Notes: generated from the sequence alone by a model not told the origin. Shown: positions 9,626 to 19,008, numbered from the stretch's first letter. The stretch: 64,000 nucleotides of DNA from Silvibacterium bohemicum (GCF_001006305.1 NZ_LBHJ01000012.1:346231-410230); one strand, 5' to 3'. Program-made: numbers and translations.

Positions 9626-11014
9626 TTACTTGCCGATGCAGAAGGTGGAGAAGATGCGGTTGAGGATGTCGTCGGCTGTGGTTTCTCCTGTCAGGCTGTC
9701 GAGCTGGCGGAGCGTGCTGTAGAGGTCAAGGAGCAGCATCTCGTGCGGCGTCTTCCTGGCGACGGCTTCTTCCGCGGCTACCAGTCCGCTCAATGCCTCG
9801 GTCACTGCCTGGTGCTGGCGGAGGTTAGTGAGGATTCCGCTTTCACTTTCTCCGGTTGGTGCGCGCACCATGCTCAGCAGCGCGGCGCGGAGATCGTCGA
9901 TGCCCTGGCCGGTTCTTGCGGATGTGCCGACTACGGCCATTGTTGATTCGCCTACCGCATTGTCTTCCAGATCCAGATCGATCTTGTTGCGAACGATCAG
10001 AGCCTTGCGTCCGGCGAGCGATTGGATGATCTGCGCTTCATCTTCGCGCAGCGGTACTCCGGCTTCGATCACGACCAGGACCAGATCCGCATCGGCCAAT
10101 GCCTCGCGCGATTTCTGGATGCCGATCGATTCTGCTTCGTCGGTCGATTCGCGCAGTCCCGCGGTGTCCACGAGCTCAAGCGGAATGCCGCCCAGAGAGA
10201 CTCGCTCGGTCACCAGGTCGCGTGTGGTGCCGGGCGTTGCGGTGACGATCGCTCGCTCGCGCTCGACGAGGCGATTGAAGAGCGACGACTTGCCGACATT
10301 CGGGCGGCCTACGATGGCCATGGTCAATCCTGAGTGGACGATGCGGCCGTGCTCGAAGGAGCGGGCGAGTTTTTCGAGGTCCACCGAAATTGTATCGATG
10401 CGAGTTACGATTTCCGCATCCGGCATCAGATCGACATCGTCCTCGGCGAAGTCGATGCCGGCTTCGAGCACTGCGATCAGCTCTACAAGAGTCTGTTTCA
10501 CCGGCCGGATGCGGCGGGAGAGTGCGCCATCCATTTGCTCGGCCGCGGTGCGCGCCTGGTAGAGGGTCTGCGATTCGATGAGATCGCGCACCGCTTCGGC
10601 CTGCGTGAGGTCGATGCGTCCGGAGAGGAAGGCTCGTTCGGTGAACTCGCCGGGCCGCGCCAGGCGGGCGCCATGCTGCAATGCCAGGCGCACCAGCAAT
10701 TCGAGGATGACGGGAGAGCCGTGGGCCGCGATCTCGATCAGGTCTTCGCCGGTGTACGATTTCGGCTTCGCGAACCAGGTTGCGATGGCTTCGTCGAGTT
10801 TGCTGTTGGATTCGGGGTCGTGAATCTCGGCGAAGCGAGCGAGTGCGTGCGCGAGTGGACTGCGCAGGGTCAGCAGCGCGTTGGCGATCTCCAGCGCGTG
10901 GGGGCCGGAGAGGCGCACGATGCCGATGCCGCCTCGTCCCGGCGGGGTTGAGATAGCCACGATAGTTTCGTGGGCAATCGATTCCTGTTCGGCGACTTGG
11001 GGATGAGGCTGCAT
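9626..11014 (-). CDS. mnmE: tRNA uridine-5-carboxymethylaminomethyl(34) modification GTPase MnmE
   Basis: 462 residues, the usual MnmE length. MnmE works with MnmG to install the cmnm5 group on uridine 34 of certain tRNAs. The N-terminal tetrahydrofolate-binding domain starts with IVAISTPPGRGGIGIVRLSG. The inserted G domain carries GRPNVGKSSL (G1), DTAG (G3) and NKID (G4). The protein ends with the essential C-terminal FCIGK. The gene is the last of the leftward rpmH-rnpA-yidD-yidC-jag-mnmE group, separated from jag by 132 bases that hold a palindromic repeat. Confidence 0.96.
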   Translation of the reverse strand: MQPHPQVAEQESIAHETIVAISTPPGRGGIGIVRLSGPHALEIANALLTLRSPLAHALARFAEIHDPESNSKLDEAIATWFAKPKSYTGEDLIEIAAHGSPVILELLVRLALQHGARLARPGEFTERAFLSGRIDLTQAEAVRDLIESQTLYQARTAAEQMDGALSRRIRPVKQTLVELIAVLEAGIDFAEDDVDLMPDAEIVTRIDTISVDLEKLARSFEHGRIVHSGLTMAIVGRPNVGKSSLFNRLVERERAIVTATPGTTRDLVTERVSLGGIPLELVDTAGLRESTDEAESIGIQKSREALADADLVLVVIEAGVPLREDEAQIIQSLAGRKALIVRNKIDLDLEDNAVGESTMAVVGTSARTGQGIDDLRAALLSMVRAPTGESESGILTNLRQHQAVTEALSGLVAAEEAVARKTPHEMLLLDLYSTLRQLDSLTGETTADDILNRIFSTFCIGK

Positions 11015-11083
11015 TGAGATGTTCGAGGTTAGAGGGCGGATGCAAAGGGCCGAGGACTAAAGCCCCGTGAACTTTGCGACTTA

Positions 11084-11111
11084 TTCGTGAGGCTGAAGCC
11101 TCACGCTCCCT
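11084..11111. repeat. Short dispersed palindromic repeat, copy 1 (CTGAAGCC family)
   Basis: A 28-base block centred on the perfect palindrome GTGAGGCTGAAGCCTCAC (11087-11104) and followed by GCTCCCT. An identical 28-base block occurs at 54064-54091, and a related block at about 19009-19078. All sit between genes. A weaker half-copy, GGACTAAAGCCCC, lies just before it (11054-11066). Confidence 0.7.
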
Positions 11112-11146
11112 GCGGAAACCGGCTTCTTCATGAGCAAGGCGCGAGG

Positions 11147-11713
11147 CTAGCGGCGGCCGCGGCCGCTGGTTAACGGGGCGGGTGGCCCGGCTAGCGCGGC
11201 TAGTTTGCTGGTGTCGTACCCTTTGGGATGGGCGACTACGAAGCGGCGCAGGCCTTCGCCGGTCGACGATGTCGCGAGATCGTCATAGTCGCGGAAGGCG
11301 AGGTGCAGCATACGGCGCTCGCGCGAACTCATCGGAGCGAAGCTATAAGGCTGTCCGGTGTGGCGCACTCTTTCGGCAGCAGTCTCGGCGGCCAGTCTCA
11401 ATTCACGCGCCCGGATGGCCTTGAAGTGGTTGGCGTCGAACGATACCTTGTCGTGCTCTTCGTTTTCGAGGCGGATGATCTTCGCGGCTACATGCTCGAG
11501 GGAGCGAAGCAACTCGCCGCCGCGCTGGGTCAGCAATCCTGCATCGGGACCCACGAGCTCAACGTAGATCTCGCGCGCTTCCAGCTGATCGGGATCGGCC
11601 GCGCCAGCTCCGGCGGTGATCCTGTATTTCAGTCTGAGACCGCCTGTGGTGGTAAGGGTCTTGAGAAAGGCGGCTATCTTCTGTGCCGCAGCAGAATAGT
11701 CCTCGATGGGCAT
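11147..11713 (-). CDS. jag: R3H-domain RNA-binding protein Jag/KhpB
   Basis: 188 residues. The C-terminal part has the R3H signature RERRMLHLAFRDY, followed by GEGLRRFVVAHP (about residues 128-160). The N-terminal half (about 40-110) fits a KH domain (YVELVGPDAGLLTQRGGELL). Jag/KhpB proteins bind RNA and are linked to cell-envelope biogenesis, with the gene regularly sitting next to yidC as here. An intrinsic terminator lies between yidC and this gene, so it may be only partly co-transcribed. The protein lacks the N-terminal Jag-N domain found in longer Firmicutes versions. Confidence 0.85.
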   Translation of the reverse strand: MPIEDYSAAAQKIAAFLKTLTTTGGLRLKYRITAGAGAADPDQLEAREIYVELVGPDAGLLTQRGGELLRSLEHVAAKIIRLENEEHDKVSFDANHFKAIRARELRLAAETAAERVRHTGQPYSFAPMSSRERRMLHLAFRDYDDLATSSTGEGLRRFVVAHPKGYDTSKLAALAGPPAPLTSGRGRR

Positions 11714-11765
11714 CGACTTAGTATCTCACTCCGTCCGGATTTCGTCAGGTCGCTTCTGAAAAGCA

Positions 11766-11793
11766 AAAGCGCCCGGACGAATCCGGGCGCTTT
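11766..11793 (-). terminator. Intrinsic terminator downstream of yidC
   Basis: A perfect 12-bp stem, TCCGGGCGCTTT (11782-11793) with AAAGCGCCCGGA (11766-11777), and a 4-base loop. On the minus strand the stem runs into TTTTGCTT. It lies 20 bases past the yidC stop and 52 bases before the jag start, so it should separate or attenuate jag-mnmE transcription. Confidence 0.8.
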
Positions 11794-11813
11794 GGGGTGG
11801 ACTTTCTTTGCGT

Positions 11814-13586
11814 TTATCTTCGAGCGTTGATGATCTTGCCGTTCTTTTTAGCCGCTCTTCGAATGGCGATCTCGCGGATTTCGCGGCCGAGGCTGGTGCG
11901 GTTCATCACCATCTGCTGGGCTACTCCGATGAAGTTACTGCATGCCCAGTAGAGCGACAGGCCGGAGCCGAAGTTCCACATCATGAATCCGAAGACGGCG
12001 GGCATGGTGAAGGCCATCATCTTCTGCTGCGCCGGGTCCATGCCGGGTGAGGGCGTGAGGAACTGCGTCAGGAACATGGAGACGATCACGAAGATAGGCA
12101 GGATGTGCCAGGGATCGGGCGAGGCCAGATCGGGCAGCCAGAGCCAGTGCGCGTGGCGCAGCTCGATCACGTTGCTCAGCATGCGGTAGAAGCCGAAGAG
12201 CAGCGGCCACTGGATGAGCATGGGCAGGCAGCCGCCGAACATGTTCACGCCCTCGCGCTTCTGCAGATCGAAGATCTCCTTCTGCATATCCTGTTTGCGC
12301 GGGTCGGTGGTTTTGTACTTGGCGTACTTGGCCTTGATGTCGTCCATCTGCGGCTGGATACGCTGCATCTTCAGCGACGACTTCATCATCTGCAGGCGGG
12401 TGGGCAGCATGGCCAGGTTGAGGATGATGGTGAGCAGCAGGATGGCCCATCCCCAGTTCGGCACTACGTGCTCGTGAAGGAAGCGCAGGAAGAGGAAGAG
12501 CGGCTTGGCGATGATTCCCCACCAGCCGAAGTTCACAACCTTTTCGAGGTTCAGGCCGCTGGTGGTGTGGATCGAGCCTAAGACGTCGAGAGACTTGGGT
12601 CCGGCGAAGATGCGGGTATTGATCTGACCCGAGTTATCGCCGATCGCCGCGCCCAGCACCGAGGCGGAGTCGGTCACGTTGGGATCCGGCTTCTTGCGGT
12701 TGCGTGGAATGGCCAGTGAATTATGCAGGCTGACCACTGTCGCATCGGACGGGGTGTCGGGAAGAAAGACGGTCGCAAAGTAGAGATCGCTGATGCCCGC
12801 ATAGTCGAACGGTCCGTGCAGCGTGTCGTTGCCGACGACTTTCTTGGCGGGCAGCTGGTCGTCCTTGCCGCTCTGCGAGAGATCGAGCATGCCGCTGGCG
12901 TACTGCGGCAGCGTGCTCTGGTCGCCGAAGCCGGAGGGCCACGAGAGAAGCGTAGTGACCGGTGCGCCGTTCTGAGTCACGGTCACGGTGGCGTGGATCA
13001 CGTAGGTGGAATCGAAGCTGAAAGTCTTGTGAACAGTCAGTCCGCCGGCGGAGTAGTCGAAGCTCAATGATCCGGGCTCGGCGATGGAGCCGGTTGCCGA
13101 GGGAACATACAGTCCGCTGGCCAGCTTGCCGCGCAGGTTCGCGTCGTAGGCGTAGAGAGAGAGCGGATAGCCGAACTTGGCCGCGGCCTCATGATTCACA
13201 AGGTCGAGAGGTCTTCCCTCGTCGTCTGTGTATTTCTTGAGAACCCACGACTTCACCTGGGCGCCGCGATTGGTGAAGGTGATGCGATAGAGCTCGTTCT
13301 CGATGACGCTCTGGCTTTCAGAGGCTGCGGAGACGGTTCCGGCGGACGGAGCGGCGGTCATCATCATCATCGCGGCACCCTCGGCTGGGGCCGAGGAAGC
13401 TGGCGACGTGGAGCTCGACGATTGCGCCTGCTGCTGCGTGGTCGTCGGCTGCTCCGGCGCTTTCTTGCCCTTGTAATACTGAAGGCCAAAGAAAATCAGG
13501 ATGAAGAGGCCGGCGAAAACGAGGATGGTGCGCGAGTCCTGACCGCCGCCGGCACCTTGTTGATTCGGGTTTTTTATCTCTGCCAA
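11814..13586 (-). CDS. yidC: Membrane protein insertase YidC
   Basis: 590 residues, the long Gram-negative form. Residues about 20-40 form the first membrane segment. A low-complexity Ser/Thr/Gln/Ala linker leads into the large periplasmic beta domain (about 85-370). The C-terminal insertase core, with the remaining membrane segments, begins near WWGIIAKPLFLFLRF and includes NMFGGCLPMLIQWPLLFGFYR and the 60KD-IMP-type core. YidC inserts proteins into the inner membrane alone or with SecYEG. It sits downstream of rpmH, rnpA and yidD in the conserved order. Confidence 0.96.
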   Translation of the reverse strand: MAEIKNPNQQGAGGGQDSRTILVFAGLFILIFFGLQYYKGKKAPEQPTTTQQQAQSSSSTSPASSAPAEGAAMMMMTAAPSAGTVSAASESQSVIENELYRITFTNRGAQVKSWVLKKYTDDEGRPLDLVNHEAAAKFGYPLSLYAYDANLRGKLASGLYVPSATGSIAEPGSLSFDYSAGGLTVHKTFSFDSTYVIHATVTVTQNGAPVTTLLSWPSGFGDQSTLPQYASGMLDLSQSGKDDQLPAKKVVGNDTLHGPFDYAGISDLYFATVFLPDTPSDATVVSLHNSLAIPRNRKKPDPNVTDSASVLGAAIGDNSGQINTRIFAGPKSLDVLGSIHTTSGLNLEKVVNFGWWGIIAKPLFLFLRFLHEHVVPNWGWAILLLTIILNLAMLPTRLQMMKSSLKMQRIQPQMDDIKAKYAKYKTTDPRKQDMQKEIFDLQKREGVNMFGGCLPMLIQWPLLFGFYRMLSNVIELRHAHWLWLPDLASPDPWHILPIFVIVSMFLTQFLTPSPGMDPAQQKMMAFTMPAVFGFMMWNFGSGLSLYWACSNFIGVAQQMVMNRTSLGREIREIAIRRAAKKNGKIINARR

Positions 13587-13648
13587 ACTACTGTCCTATC
13601 CGATCGGTAAATATCGAAACGACCGCACTCCAATGGTAATTGGCGCGA

Positions 13649-13969
13649 TCAATGCGCGGGTCTGGGTGTGGATGTTGGTGCGCCGGCGTGGGAGAGCGAG
13701 TCATCGCTTTCTTCCCGATGCCGGCAAAGGGTGTTGGGAACGGGATCGAAGCCGCCTTGGCCGAAGGGGTGGCAGCGTGCGAGGCGGCGCAGGGCCAGCC
13801 ATCCGCCGCGGAGAAAGCCGTGCTGGCTGACGGCCGTGGCTGCGTACTCCGAACAGGTGGGCCGGAAGCGGCATGCGCCCGACTGTCCGCTCAGGGCGTG
13901 CAGCAGGGGCGAAACCACCAGCTTGTAGGCGCCGAAGACGAATGAGATGGAGCGGTCGCGCAGGCTCAT
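13649..13969 (-). CDS. yidD: Membrane protein insertion efficiency factor YidD
   Basis: 106 residues. The family core is clear: [15 protein letters not shown], then [19 protein letters not shown] with the conserved cysteines, then [13 protein letters not shown]. YidD is a small membrane-associated protein thought to help YidC-dependent insertion. Its ATG overlaps the rnpA stop (ATGA at 13966-13969), indicating translational coupling. A Ser/Thr/Pro-rich tail follows the conserved core, as is common in this family. Confidence 0.93.
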   Translation of the reverse strand: MSLRDRSISFVFGAYKLVVSPLLHALSGQSGACRFRPTCSEYAATAVSQHGFLRGGWLALRRLARCHPFGQGGFDPVPNTLCRHREESDDSLSHAGAPTSTPRPAH

Positions 13970-14439
13970 CGCTGGGCCCCATGTTTCCGGGCTGGGCTGT
14001 TTCCTGAAGAACGTTTGTCGGCCGCCGCTGAAGACCGCTTGCCGGCCCCTGCAGGCGGCTTCTCGATATGCGAGGAGACGGTCGAGAAGACGCGGGCGAC
14101 CTCGTCGGAGAGCTTGCCGAATTCCATGTCGATGACGGACTTGCGCGGATGGAGGACGACGTCGACGGACTGCGGCAGGCGTGCCAGGTTCATCCGCACC
14201 GCTTCGCGCATGCGCCGCTTGATGCGATTGCGATCAACGGCCTTGCCCAGCACCTTGCCTGCGGTGAGGCCCACACGCGGAGCTGAAATCGCACTGTTCC
14301 CGGCCAGGTCCACTCCGCGCTTGCGGAAGAAGAAGCTCATGGAGGGGGAAAAGTGCTTGCGGCTCTCCTTGTAGACACACTGGTAGTCAGCATGCTTTCG
14401 CAGGCGGCTGCCGCGCTGATCGGGAGAGTCGTCCGGCAT
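13966..14439 (-). CDS. rnpA: Ribonuclease P protein component
   Basis: The protein subunit that binds the RNase P RNA (encoded here at 57598-58042) for 5' maturation of tRNAs. The family motif [13 protein letters not shown] is present, preceded by [15 protein letters not shown]. The ATG at 14439 gives 157 residues, with the conserved [16 protein letters not shown] near the N-terminus; an in-frame ATG at 14523 would add 28 unconserved residues. Neither start has a strong ribosome-binding site. The C-terminal 40 residues, rich in Lys, Ser and Ala, extend past the normal end of the family. Confidence 0.92.
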   Translation of the reverse strand: MPDDSPDQRGSRLRKHADYQCVYKESRKHFSPSMSFFFRKRGVDLAGNSAISAPRVGLTAGKVLGKAVDRNRIKRRMREAVRMNLARLPQSVDVVLHPRKSVIDMEFGKLSDEVARVFSTVSSHIEKPPAGAGKRSSAAADKRSSGNSPARKHGAQR

Positions 14440-14567
14440 AGGACTATTGTCGCGCAAGTCGGGAGGCGCACTCCAGACAGGAATGACCGCGGCAGTCCAG
14501 ATTGCCTGACTGCCGTTGTTCATAGAACGCAGACTCTTTCAGGGTGGGAAGAAACGAAAGTGAGGGG

Positions 14568-14723
14568 CTAGTCGCGGTAGCTAGGGCTGACAGAGACGCG
14601 CTTGCGGCCCTTGGCGCGACGGCGTGAAAGGACGGCTGCTCCGCTCTTGGTCTTCATGCGGGTGCGGAAGCCGTGAACCTTCGAACGACGGCGGCGATTG
14701 GGTTGAAATGTGCGCTTCGGCAT
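14568..14723 (-). CDS. rpmH: 50S ribosomal protein L34
   Basis: Translated by hand from the minus strand: 51 residues starting [20 protein letters not shown], with the conserved core [20 protein letters not shown] and ending SPSYRD. L34 is a small basic protein of the large ribosomal subunit. AGGAG lies a few bases before the ATG. It leads the rpmH-rnpA-yidD-yidC-jag-mnmE group. The 294-base gap to the right, shared with the divergent TPR/OGT gene, is AT-richer near rpmH and should hold its promoter. dnaA, often its neighbour, is about 34 kb away. Confidence 0.97.
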   Translation of the reverse strand: MPKRTFQPNRRRRSKVHGFRTRMKTKSGAAVLSRRRAKGRKRVSVSPSYRD

Positions 14724-15017
14724 GGAACTGCGCTCCTATAGCTTTTAAGAAGTAATAAGCCGGCAGGCACAGGACAAAATGCCACTTCCGGACAAAGATT
14801 GAGTATATCTTATCGGGCTGGGCGGGGCAACGAAGCCAGTCCGGGGCCGGCTGTGCCTGTTGGCAGAAAATCTTTTCCCACAGTTGAGAATCAGCTGTCG
14901 GACATGTTTTTGGTGGTTTTTTGATGATCCTTTGCGCTCTGTAGAGTGCATCCTCCGAGTGATGTAGTTCATGCCGCGCAAGACGTAAACTGACATGCCA
15001 CTGCGCTTTGGAGGCTA

Positions 15018-17165
15018 TTGAAACTGTCGGCACAAAATGAGCTCCTGGCGCAAGCCTTCGCAAAACACCAAGCGGGTCAGGTTCGTGAGGCACAGGCAAT
15101 ATATGCGGAGATATTAAGGAACGACTCCGCTCATTCCGAGGCCCTGCATTTCGCAGGACTGGCGGCTCACCAGACAGGGAATAATGAGGAAGCCATCACG
15201 CTGATGGGGCGCGCCCGGGAGATGGGAGCTACCAGCGTTCATCATTATGAAAATTTCGGCCAGGTTCTGGCCGCGAGCGGATTGCACGACCAGGCGGCGA
15301 TGATCTACACGGCCGCCTTAAAGCTCCAGCCAAGGTCGTATGACGCCGCCAATGGCCTGGGCAGGGCGCTCGAACAATTAGGCAGGTTCGAGCAGGCTCT
15401 TGTTTGCTTTCAACTAGCCACCGCGATCAGGCCTGCCAGCGCCTCCTCGCTCAACAACTGCGGAGTTGTACTTTCCCGGCTTGGTCGGATTGACGAGGCA
15501 ATTGACTGCTACCGGCAGGCCCTGGTACATAATCCCAGCTCCGCCGAAGTTACCAACAATCTTGGGGAGGTTTTGCGGAAAAAGGGTGAGTTGAGAGAGG
15601 CGATCCTTCGCTGTAAGGAGGCAATCGCCCTAAGACCCGACTTCCCTTCCGCCCATATCAACCTCGCGAACGTTTACCAGGATCAGGGGTTGTTGCAGCA
15701 AGCCGTCGACGCTTACCGGAACGCCCTGGAGCTGAATCCGCAAAGCACACTCGCCCACACCAATCTTGCGGGAACGTTGGCCGAGCAGGATAAGCCGGAA
15801 GAAGCGAATGAAAATTATCTGAAGGCGATCGCGCTTCGGACCGGTAGAAACGATGCGTATAGCAACATGCTATACATGTACTCCACATTTCACTTCCTTT
15901 CCCCTCAGGAAGAAATCGAGGCCGCGAGAGGTTGGGAAAGAGCGCTGCTCAGCGACGGGGAACGCGCGTTGGCCCGCTCCCGCGCTTCGGTGAGGGGTGG
16001 GGTATTCTCCACCGATCCGCGTCAGGGCCGCTCCTTACGCGTGGGAATCGTATCGGCTGAGTTAGGACGACATGCGGTAGCGGTGTTTCTCCAGTCCTTT
16101 CTCGACCATCTGAATCACCGTCGCATACACCTCACACTCTTTCCTACGGTGATGAGGAATGACGTCCTGGCCGAGCACTTTCGCTCCCAAGCAGACGCCT
16201 ATGTTCCCTTGATCGAAGTCCCAGATAGCCTGGCGGCGGATCGCATACGGCAGGAAGGGATCGATGTGCTAATCGACACCACGGGCCACACCTCGCATTG
16301 CCACCTAGGCATCTTCGCGCACCGTGCGGCTCCGGTGCAGTGCTCCTACATCGGGTATTGGAGCACAACCGGCCTGACTGAAATGGATTGGTATATCACC
16401 GACGAGAATTATGCTGACGAATGCGACGGTCATTTCACGGAGGGGCTATGGAAGCTGCCCCACGTCGCTCATTGCTATAAGGGGGATGAGTCTCTGCCTG
16501 AGAGCGCATGGGCTCCTGACCCGGACGGAACTATCTGGCTGGGGTCGTTCAATCGTTACAACAAAATCCGGAACGAGACTTTATCTCTGTGGGCCAAAGT
16601 TCTGCGAGCGATTCCCAAGGTGAAATTACTGCTTGAGGATCGAGCGGAGTTTCAGGAAGAAACCCACGAGCGTATTCGGAAGGCTTTCCAGGAGATGGGG
16701 ATCGCCTCGGATCGCATCGCCTTTTTACCTTGTGTCTTGAACACCGATTTTCCCACCCACATGCGCCTTTACGACCGCCTCGACATCGCACTCGACACCC
16801 TACCCACGAATAGCGGCACAACGGCATTTGACGCCTTGTGGATGGGAGTCCCGCTGGTGGCCTTAGAGGGGAGTCGGGTCAGTGGCAGGATGGCGGCTTC
16901 GATCTTGAAAGCCCTGGGGAAGCCTGAGTGGGTTGCTCAAACAGAGGAAGAGTACGTGGCCATCGTAAGCGAGCTGGTGAATGATACCGAAGGTCGCGCG
17001 AAGCTCCGAAAGAGCCTTCGCGCCTCGATGCTGGCTAGTGAATTATGCGACGGAGAGGGATTGGCGCGAGCCCTGGAGGAGGCGTTTGAGGCTATGCACG
17101 ACCGTTGGCTGGCCTCCGCCCAGAACCCAATCTTGCCGTTCTCTTTAACCTCGCCAGGTTCATAG
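15018..17165 (+). CDS. TPR-repeat protein with SPINDLY/OGT-type glycosyltransferase domain
   Basis: A TTG start at 15018 is supported by GGAGG just upstream and by the lack of an in-frame ATG or GTG before the repeats begin. The protein has 715 residues. Residues about 5-280 hold seven or more TPR units (such as AEVTNNLGEVLRKKGELREA and SAHINLANVYQDQGLLQQA). Residues about 330-700 match the GT41 O-GlcNAc-transferase family: DTTGHTSHCHLGIFAHRAAPVQ, NRYNKIRNETLSLWAKVL, and DTLPTNSGTTAFDALWMGVP. GT41 enzymes transfer a sugar from a UDP or GDP donor to Ser/Thr or Asn of proteins. In bacteria, targets include surface proteins. No target gene is adjacent. Confidence 0.85.
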   Translation: MKLSAQNELLAQAFAKHQAGQVREAQAIYAEILRNDSAHSEALHFAGLAAHQTGNNEEAITLMGRAREMGATSVHHYENFGQVLAASGLHDQAAMIYTAALKLQPRSYDAANGLGRALEQLGRFEQALVCFQLATAIRPASASSLNNCGVVLSRLGRIDEAIDCYRQALVHNPSSAEVTNNLGEVLRKKGELREAILRCKEAIALRPDFPSAHINLANVYQDQGLLQQAVDAYRNALELNPQSTLAHTNLAGTLAEQDKPEEANENYLKAIALRTGRNDAYSNMLYMYSTFHFLSPQEEIEAARGWERALLSDGERALARSRASVRGGVFSTDPRQGRSLRVGIVSAELGRHAVAVFLQSFLDHLNHRRIHLTLFPTVMRNDVLAEHFRSQADAYVPLIEVPDSLAADRIRQEGIDVLIDTTGHTSHCHLGIFAHRAAPVQCSYIGYWSTTGLTEMDWYITDENYADECDGHFTEGLWKLPHVAHCYKGDESLPESAWAPDPDGTIWLGSFNRYNKIRNETLSLWAKVLRAIPKVKLLLEDRAEFQEETHERIRKAFQEMGIASDRIAFLPCVLNTDFPTHMRLYDRLDIALDTLPTNSGTTAFDALWMGVPLVALEGSRVSGRMAASILKALGKPEWVAQTEEEYVAIVSELVNDTEGRAKLRKSLRASMLASELCDGEGLARALEEAFEAMHDRWLASAQNPILPFSLTSPGS

Positions 17166-17188
17166 ACGATTCCATCGCAGTGGTGAAA

Positions 17189-17518
17189 TCAGCGGTTAGA
17201 CAGTTGGATGGGGTTGCCGTCGGGATCTTTTCCGTCGCACAGGCAGAAGACCTCACCCTGCCGGACCTTCCCGAAGCGTGCGCCTCGTGCGCCCAGGATT
17301 TCACGGGTCGCTGCGACATCCTGGGCGTGAAAGACGATTTTAGGTCCCTTGCTGCCGGGTGAGGCGGGGCCGGAGTGCAGCGCAATCCGCGCACCGCCGG
17401 CGGCGAAGTCACGCCAGCCTTTCTCGCTTGTAACTTGTTGAAGGCCGAGCACTTCTCCATAGAATCGGGTCATCTCGTCCATCTGCCCGGTGAACAGGAT
17501 CACCCGCGCCATCTCCAT
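17189..17518 (-). CDS. VOC (glyoxalase/bleomycin-resistance-like) family protein
   Basis: ATG at 17518 with AAGGGG upstream; 109 residues. The sequence has the VOC-fold outline: RVILFTGQMDEMTRFYGEVLGL at the first beta-alpha unit, FAAGGARIALHSG, then KIVFHAQDVAATREIL, and the C-terminal DPDGNPIQLSN signature. One VOC module of this size usually dimerises to build the metal site. The substrate cannot be told. The gene converges with the TPR/OGT gene, with 23 bases between their stops. Confidence 0.8.
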   Translation of the reverse strand: MEMARVILFTGQMDEMTRFYGEVLGLQQVTSEKGWRDFAAGGARIALHSGPASPGSKGPKIVFHAQDVAATREILGARGARFGKVRQGEVFCLCDGKDPDGNPIQLSNR

Positions 17519-17691
17519 CCGTCGAACCCCTTTTCGTGAGTTTGATTCGGCCAATTGTACCGAGCCGGGATGAAGAACTTTTGCAGTTCTGCCGCAGAAA
17601 AGAGACTTGATTCGGGCATTGACGTGGTTTCCAATGACGACAAGAGCGGGCCAGATAAAACCTAGACCAGGCAATACTCGGGAGGATCCCG

Positions 17692-17892
17692 GTGCTCGAT
17701 ACCATTTCTCATCTGTGGAAGAAGATTCAACGCCTGTGGCGGCGCAATGCCGAACCGCAGGATCCTTATGCTGGTGTTCGAGTTCCCTTGAGGCGAGGTC
17801 CACACGGCCGCAGCTCGGCGGTAGCGCTGGCTGAGCCCGAAGAAGACAATTTCCTGGGGATTGCAGCGCGTATCGGCTCTCGGCGCAGATAG
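17692..17892 (+). CDS. Small conserved-looking protein of unknown function
   Basis: 66 residues from a GTG start at 17692, with a strong GGAGG at 17681-17685. The chain is basic at both ends (HLWKKIQRLWRRNAEPQDPYAG; C-terminal IGSRRR), with a Pro/Arg/Gly-rich middle (VRVPLRRGPHGRSSAVALAEPEEDN). It has no membrane segment or signal peptide. The good ribosome-binding site and its isolated position in a non-coding region argue that it is real. I recognise no family; nucleic-acid or ribosome contact would fit the charge, but this is a guess. Confidence 0.5.
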   Translation: MLDTISHLWKKIQRLWRRNAEPQDPYAGVRVPLRRGPHGRSSAVALAEPEEDNFLGIAARIGSRRR

Positions 17893-18098
17893 TCCATCGG
17901 GCCAGTTTCATCCGACATTTTTAAAAAAGACATGCCTGCCTTCCGGTTTTCGCTTGGGAAGCGGTTCGCCTCGGCATGTCTCAATTTCATGCAGTAACAC
18001 TAAAGTTTCATGCGGTCGCAAATGGGGACTTGGCAGTTCTAGGCGAAAAGAGGGAGAATACGGCCACAAAAGTTGCTCGATGCTCGAAGGAGGTGAGT

Positions 18099-18974
18099 AT
18101 GCTCACCAGGCATCCAGTTTCACCGATCACACCACGCGTGTTGGTTGTCCTTCTCGTTACCGCGTGCAGTCCTATCCCCAGCATTTCCGCCCAGGGCTCC
18201 GGCCCTTATCTTGATCGAGTCTCCGAATCGACTTATGTTTCGGCGGATGTCGCGCAGGATTTTCCCACGCATATTGCGGCTCAGCCGCAATTCCAGACTG
18301 TCTCCACTGTGAGCTACGGTCTTTCCTCGTTGAGCCCGGAGACGCAGGGCGACCTGCTGATGGTTCGCGAGCGATATCTAGCCGCGATCGACGCCTACAA
18401 GCATGCTCCGCAGGACTCGCCAGTGGTGTGGAACAAGCTGGGCATCGCTTACCAGCACATGTACGCGCTGGACTTCGCGAAGCTGCAGTATGAGAAAGCG
18501 GTGTCTCTCGATCCGAAGTATGCCGAGGCCATCAACAATCTCGGCACGATTTACTACGGAGAGAAGAACTATCACAAGGCGGAAAGCTGCTATCGCAAGG
18601 CGCTTCGCTACAAGCCGCAGACGGCGTCGTTCTACAGCAATCTCGGCACCGCCTACTTCGCCGACCGCAAGTACAAGCAGGGCGTGGAAGCCTACCAGCA
18701 CGCCTTCTCAATCGACCCGGAGGTATTTATCCGCGAGTCGCTGGAGAGGATCGCGGAATTAGGTCCGGTCGAGGAGCAGGCGAAGCTGAACTATGCCCTG
18801 GCCAAGATCTATGCCCAGGCGGGGAATATGAAGGCTGCGCTGCTCTATCTGCGCACGGCTCTCAGCGAGGGCTTCGATGACCGCAAGAAGCTGATGGCGG
18901 ATAAGGAGCTCGCCAGCCTGCGAGAGACGCAGGAGTTTCACCTGCTGATGGCTGAGGAGCATTTTAATAATTAA
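18099..18974 (+). CDS. TPR-repeat protein, probable lipoprotein
   Basis: The ATG at 18099 follows a near-perfect GAAGGAGGTGA (18086-18096); the longer in-frame start at 17976 would place a signal peptide internally. 291 residues. The N-terminus has a hydrophobic run LVVLLVTAC that could be a lipobox (VTAC), or a signal peptide cut after SISAQ. Three to four TPR units follow (VVWNKLGIAYQHMYALDFA, AEAINNLGTIYYGEKNYHKA, ASFYSNLGTAYFADRKYKQG), plus a C-terminal helical part. TPR domains bind other proteins; the protein is probably periplasmic, or anchored to a membrane. Confidence 0.75.
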   Translation: MLTRHPVSPITPRVLVVLLVTACSPIPSISAQGSGPYLDRVSESTYVSADVAQDFPTHIAAQPQFQTVSTVSYGLSSLSPETQGDLLMVRERYLAAIDAYKHAPQDSPVVWNKLGIAYQHMYALDFAKLQYEKAVSLDPKYAEAINNLGTIYYGEKNYHKAESCYRKALRYKPQTASFYSNLGTAYFADRKYKQGVEAYQHAFSIDPEVFIRESLERIAELGPVEEQAKLNYALAKIYAQAGNMKAALLYLRTALSEGFDDRKKLMADKELASLRETQEFHLLMAEEHFNN

Positions 18975-19008
18975 AGCCTGTTGCGGTGATGCTGCTGGCG
19001 GGGGAGAG

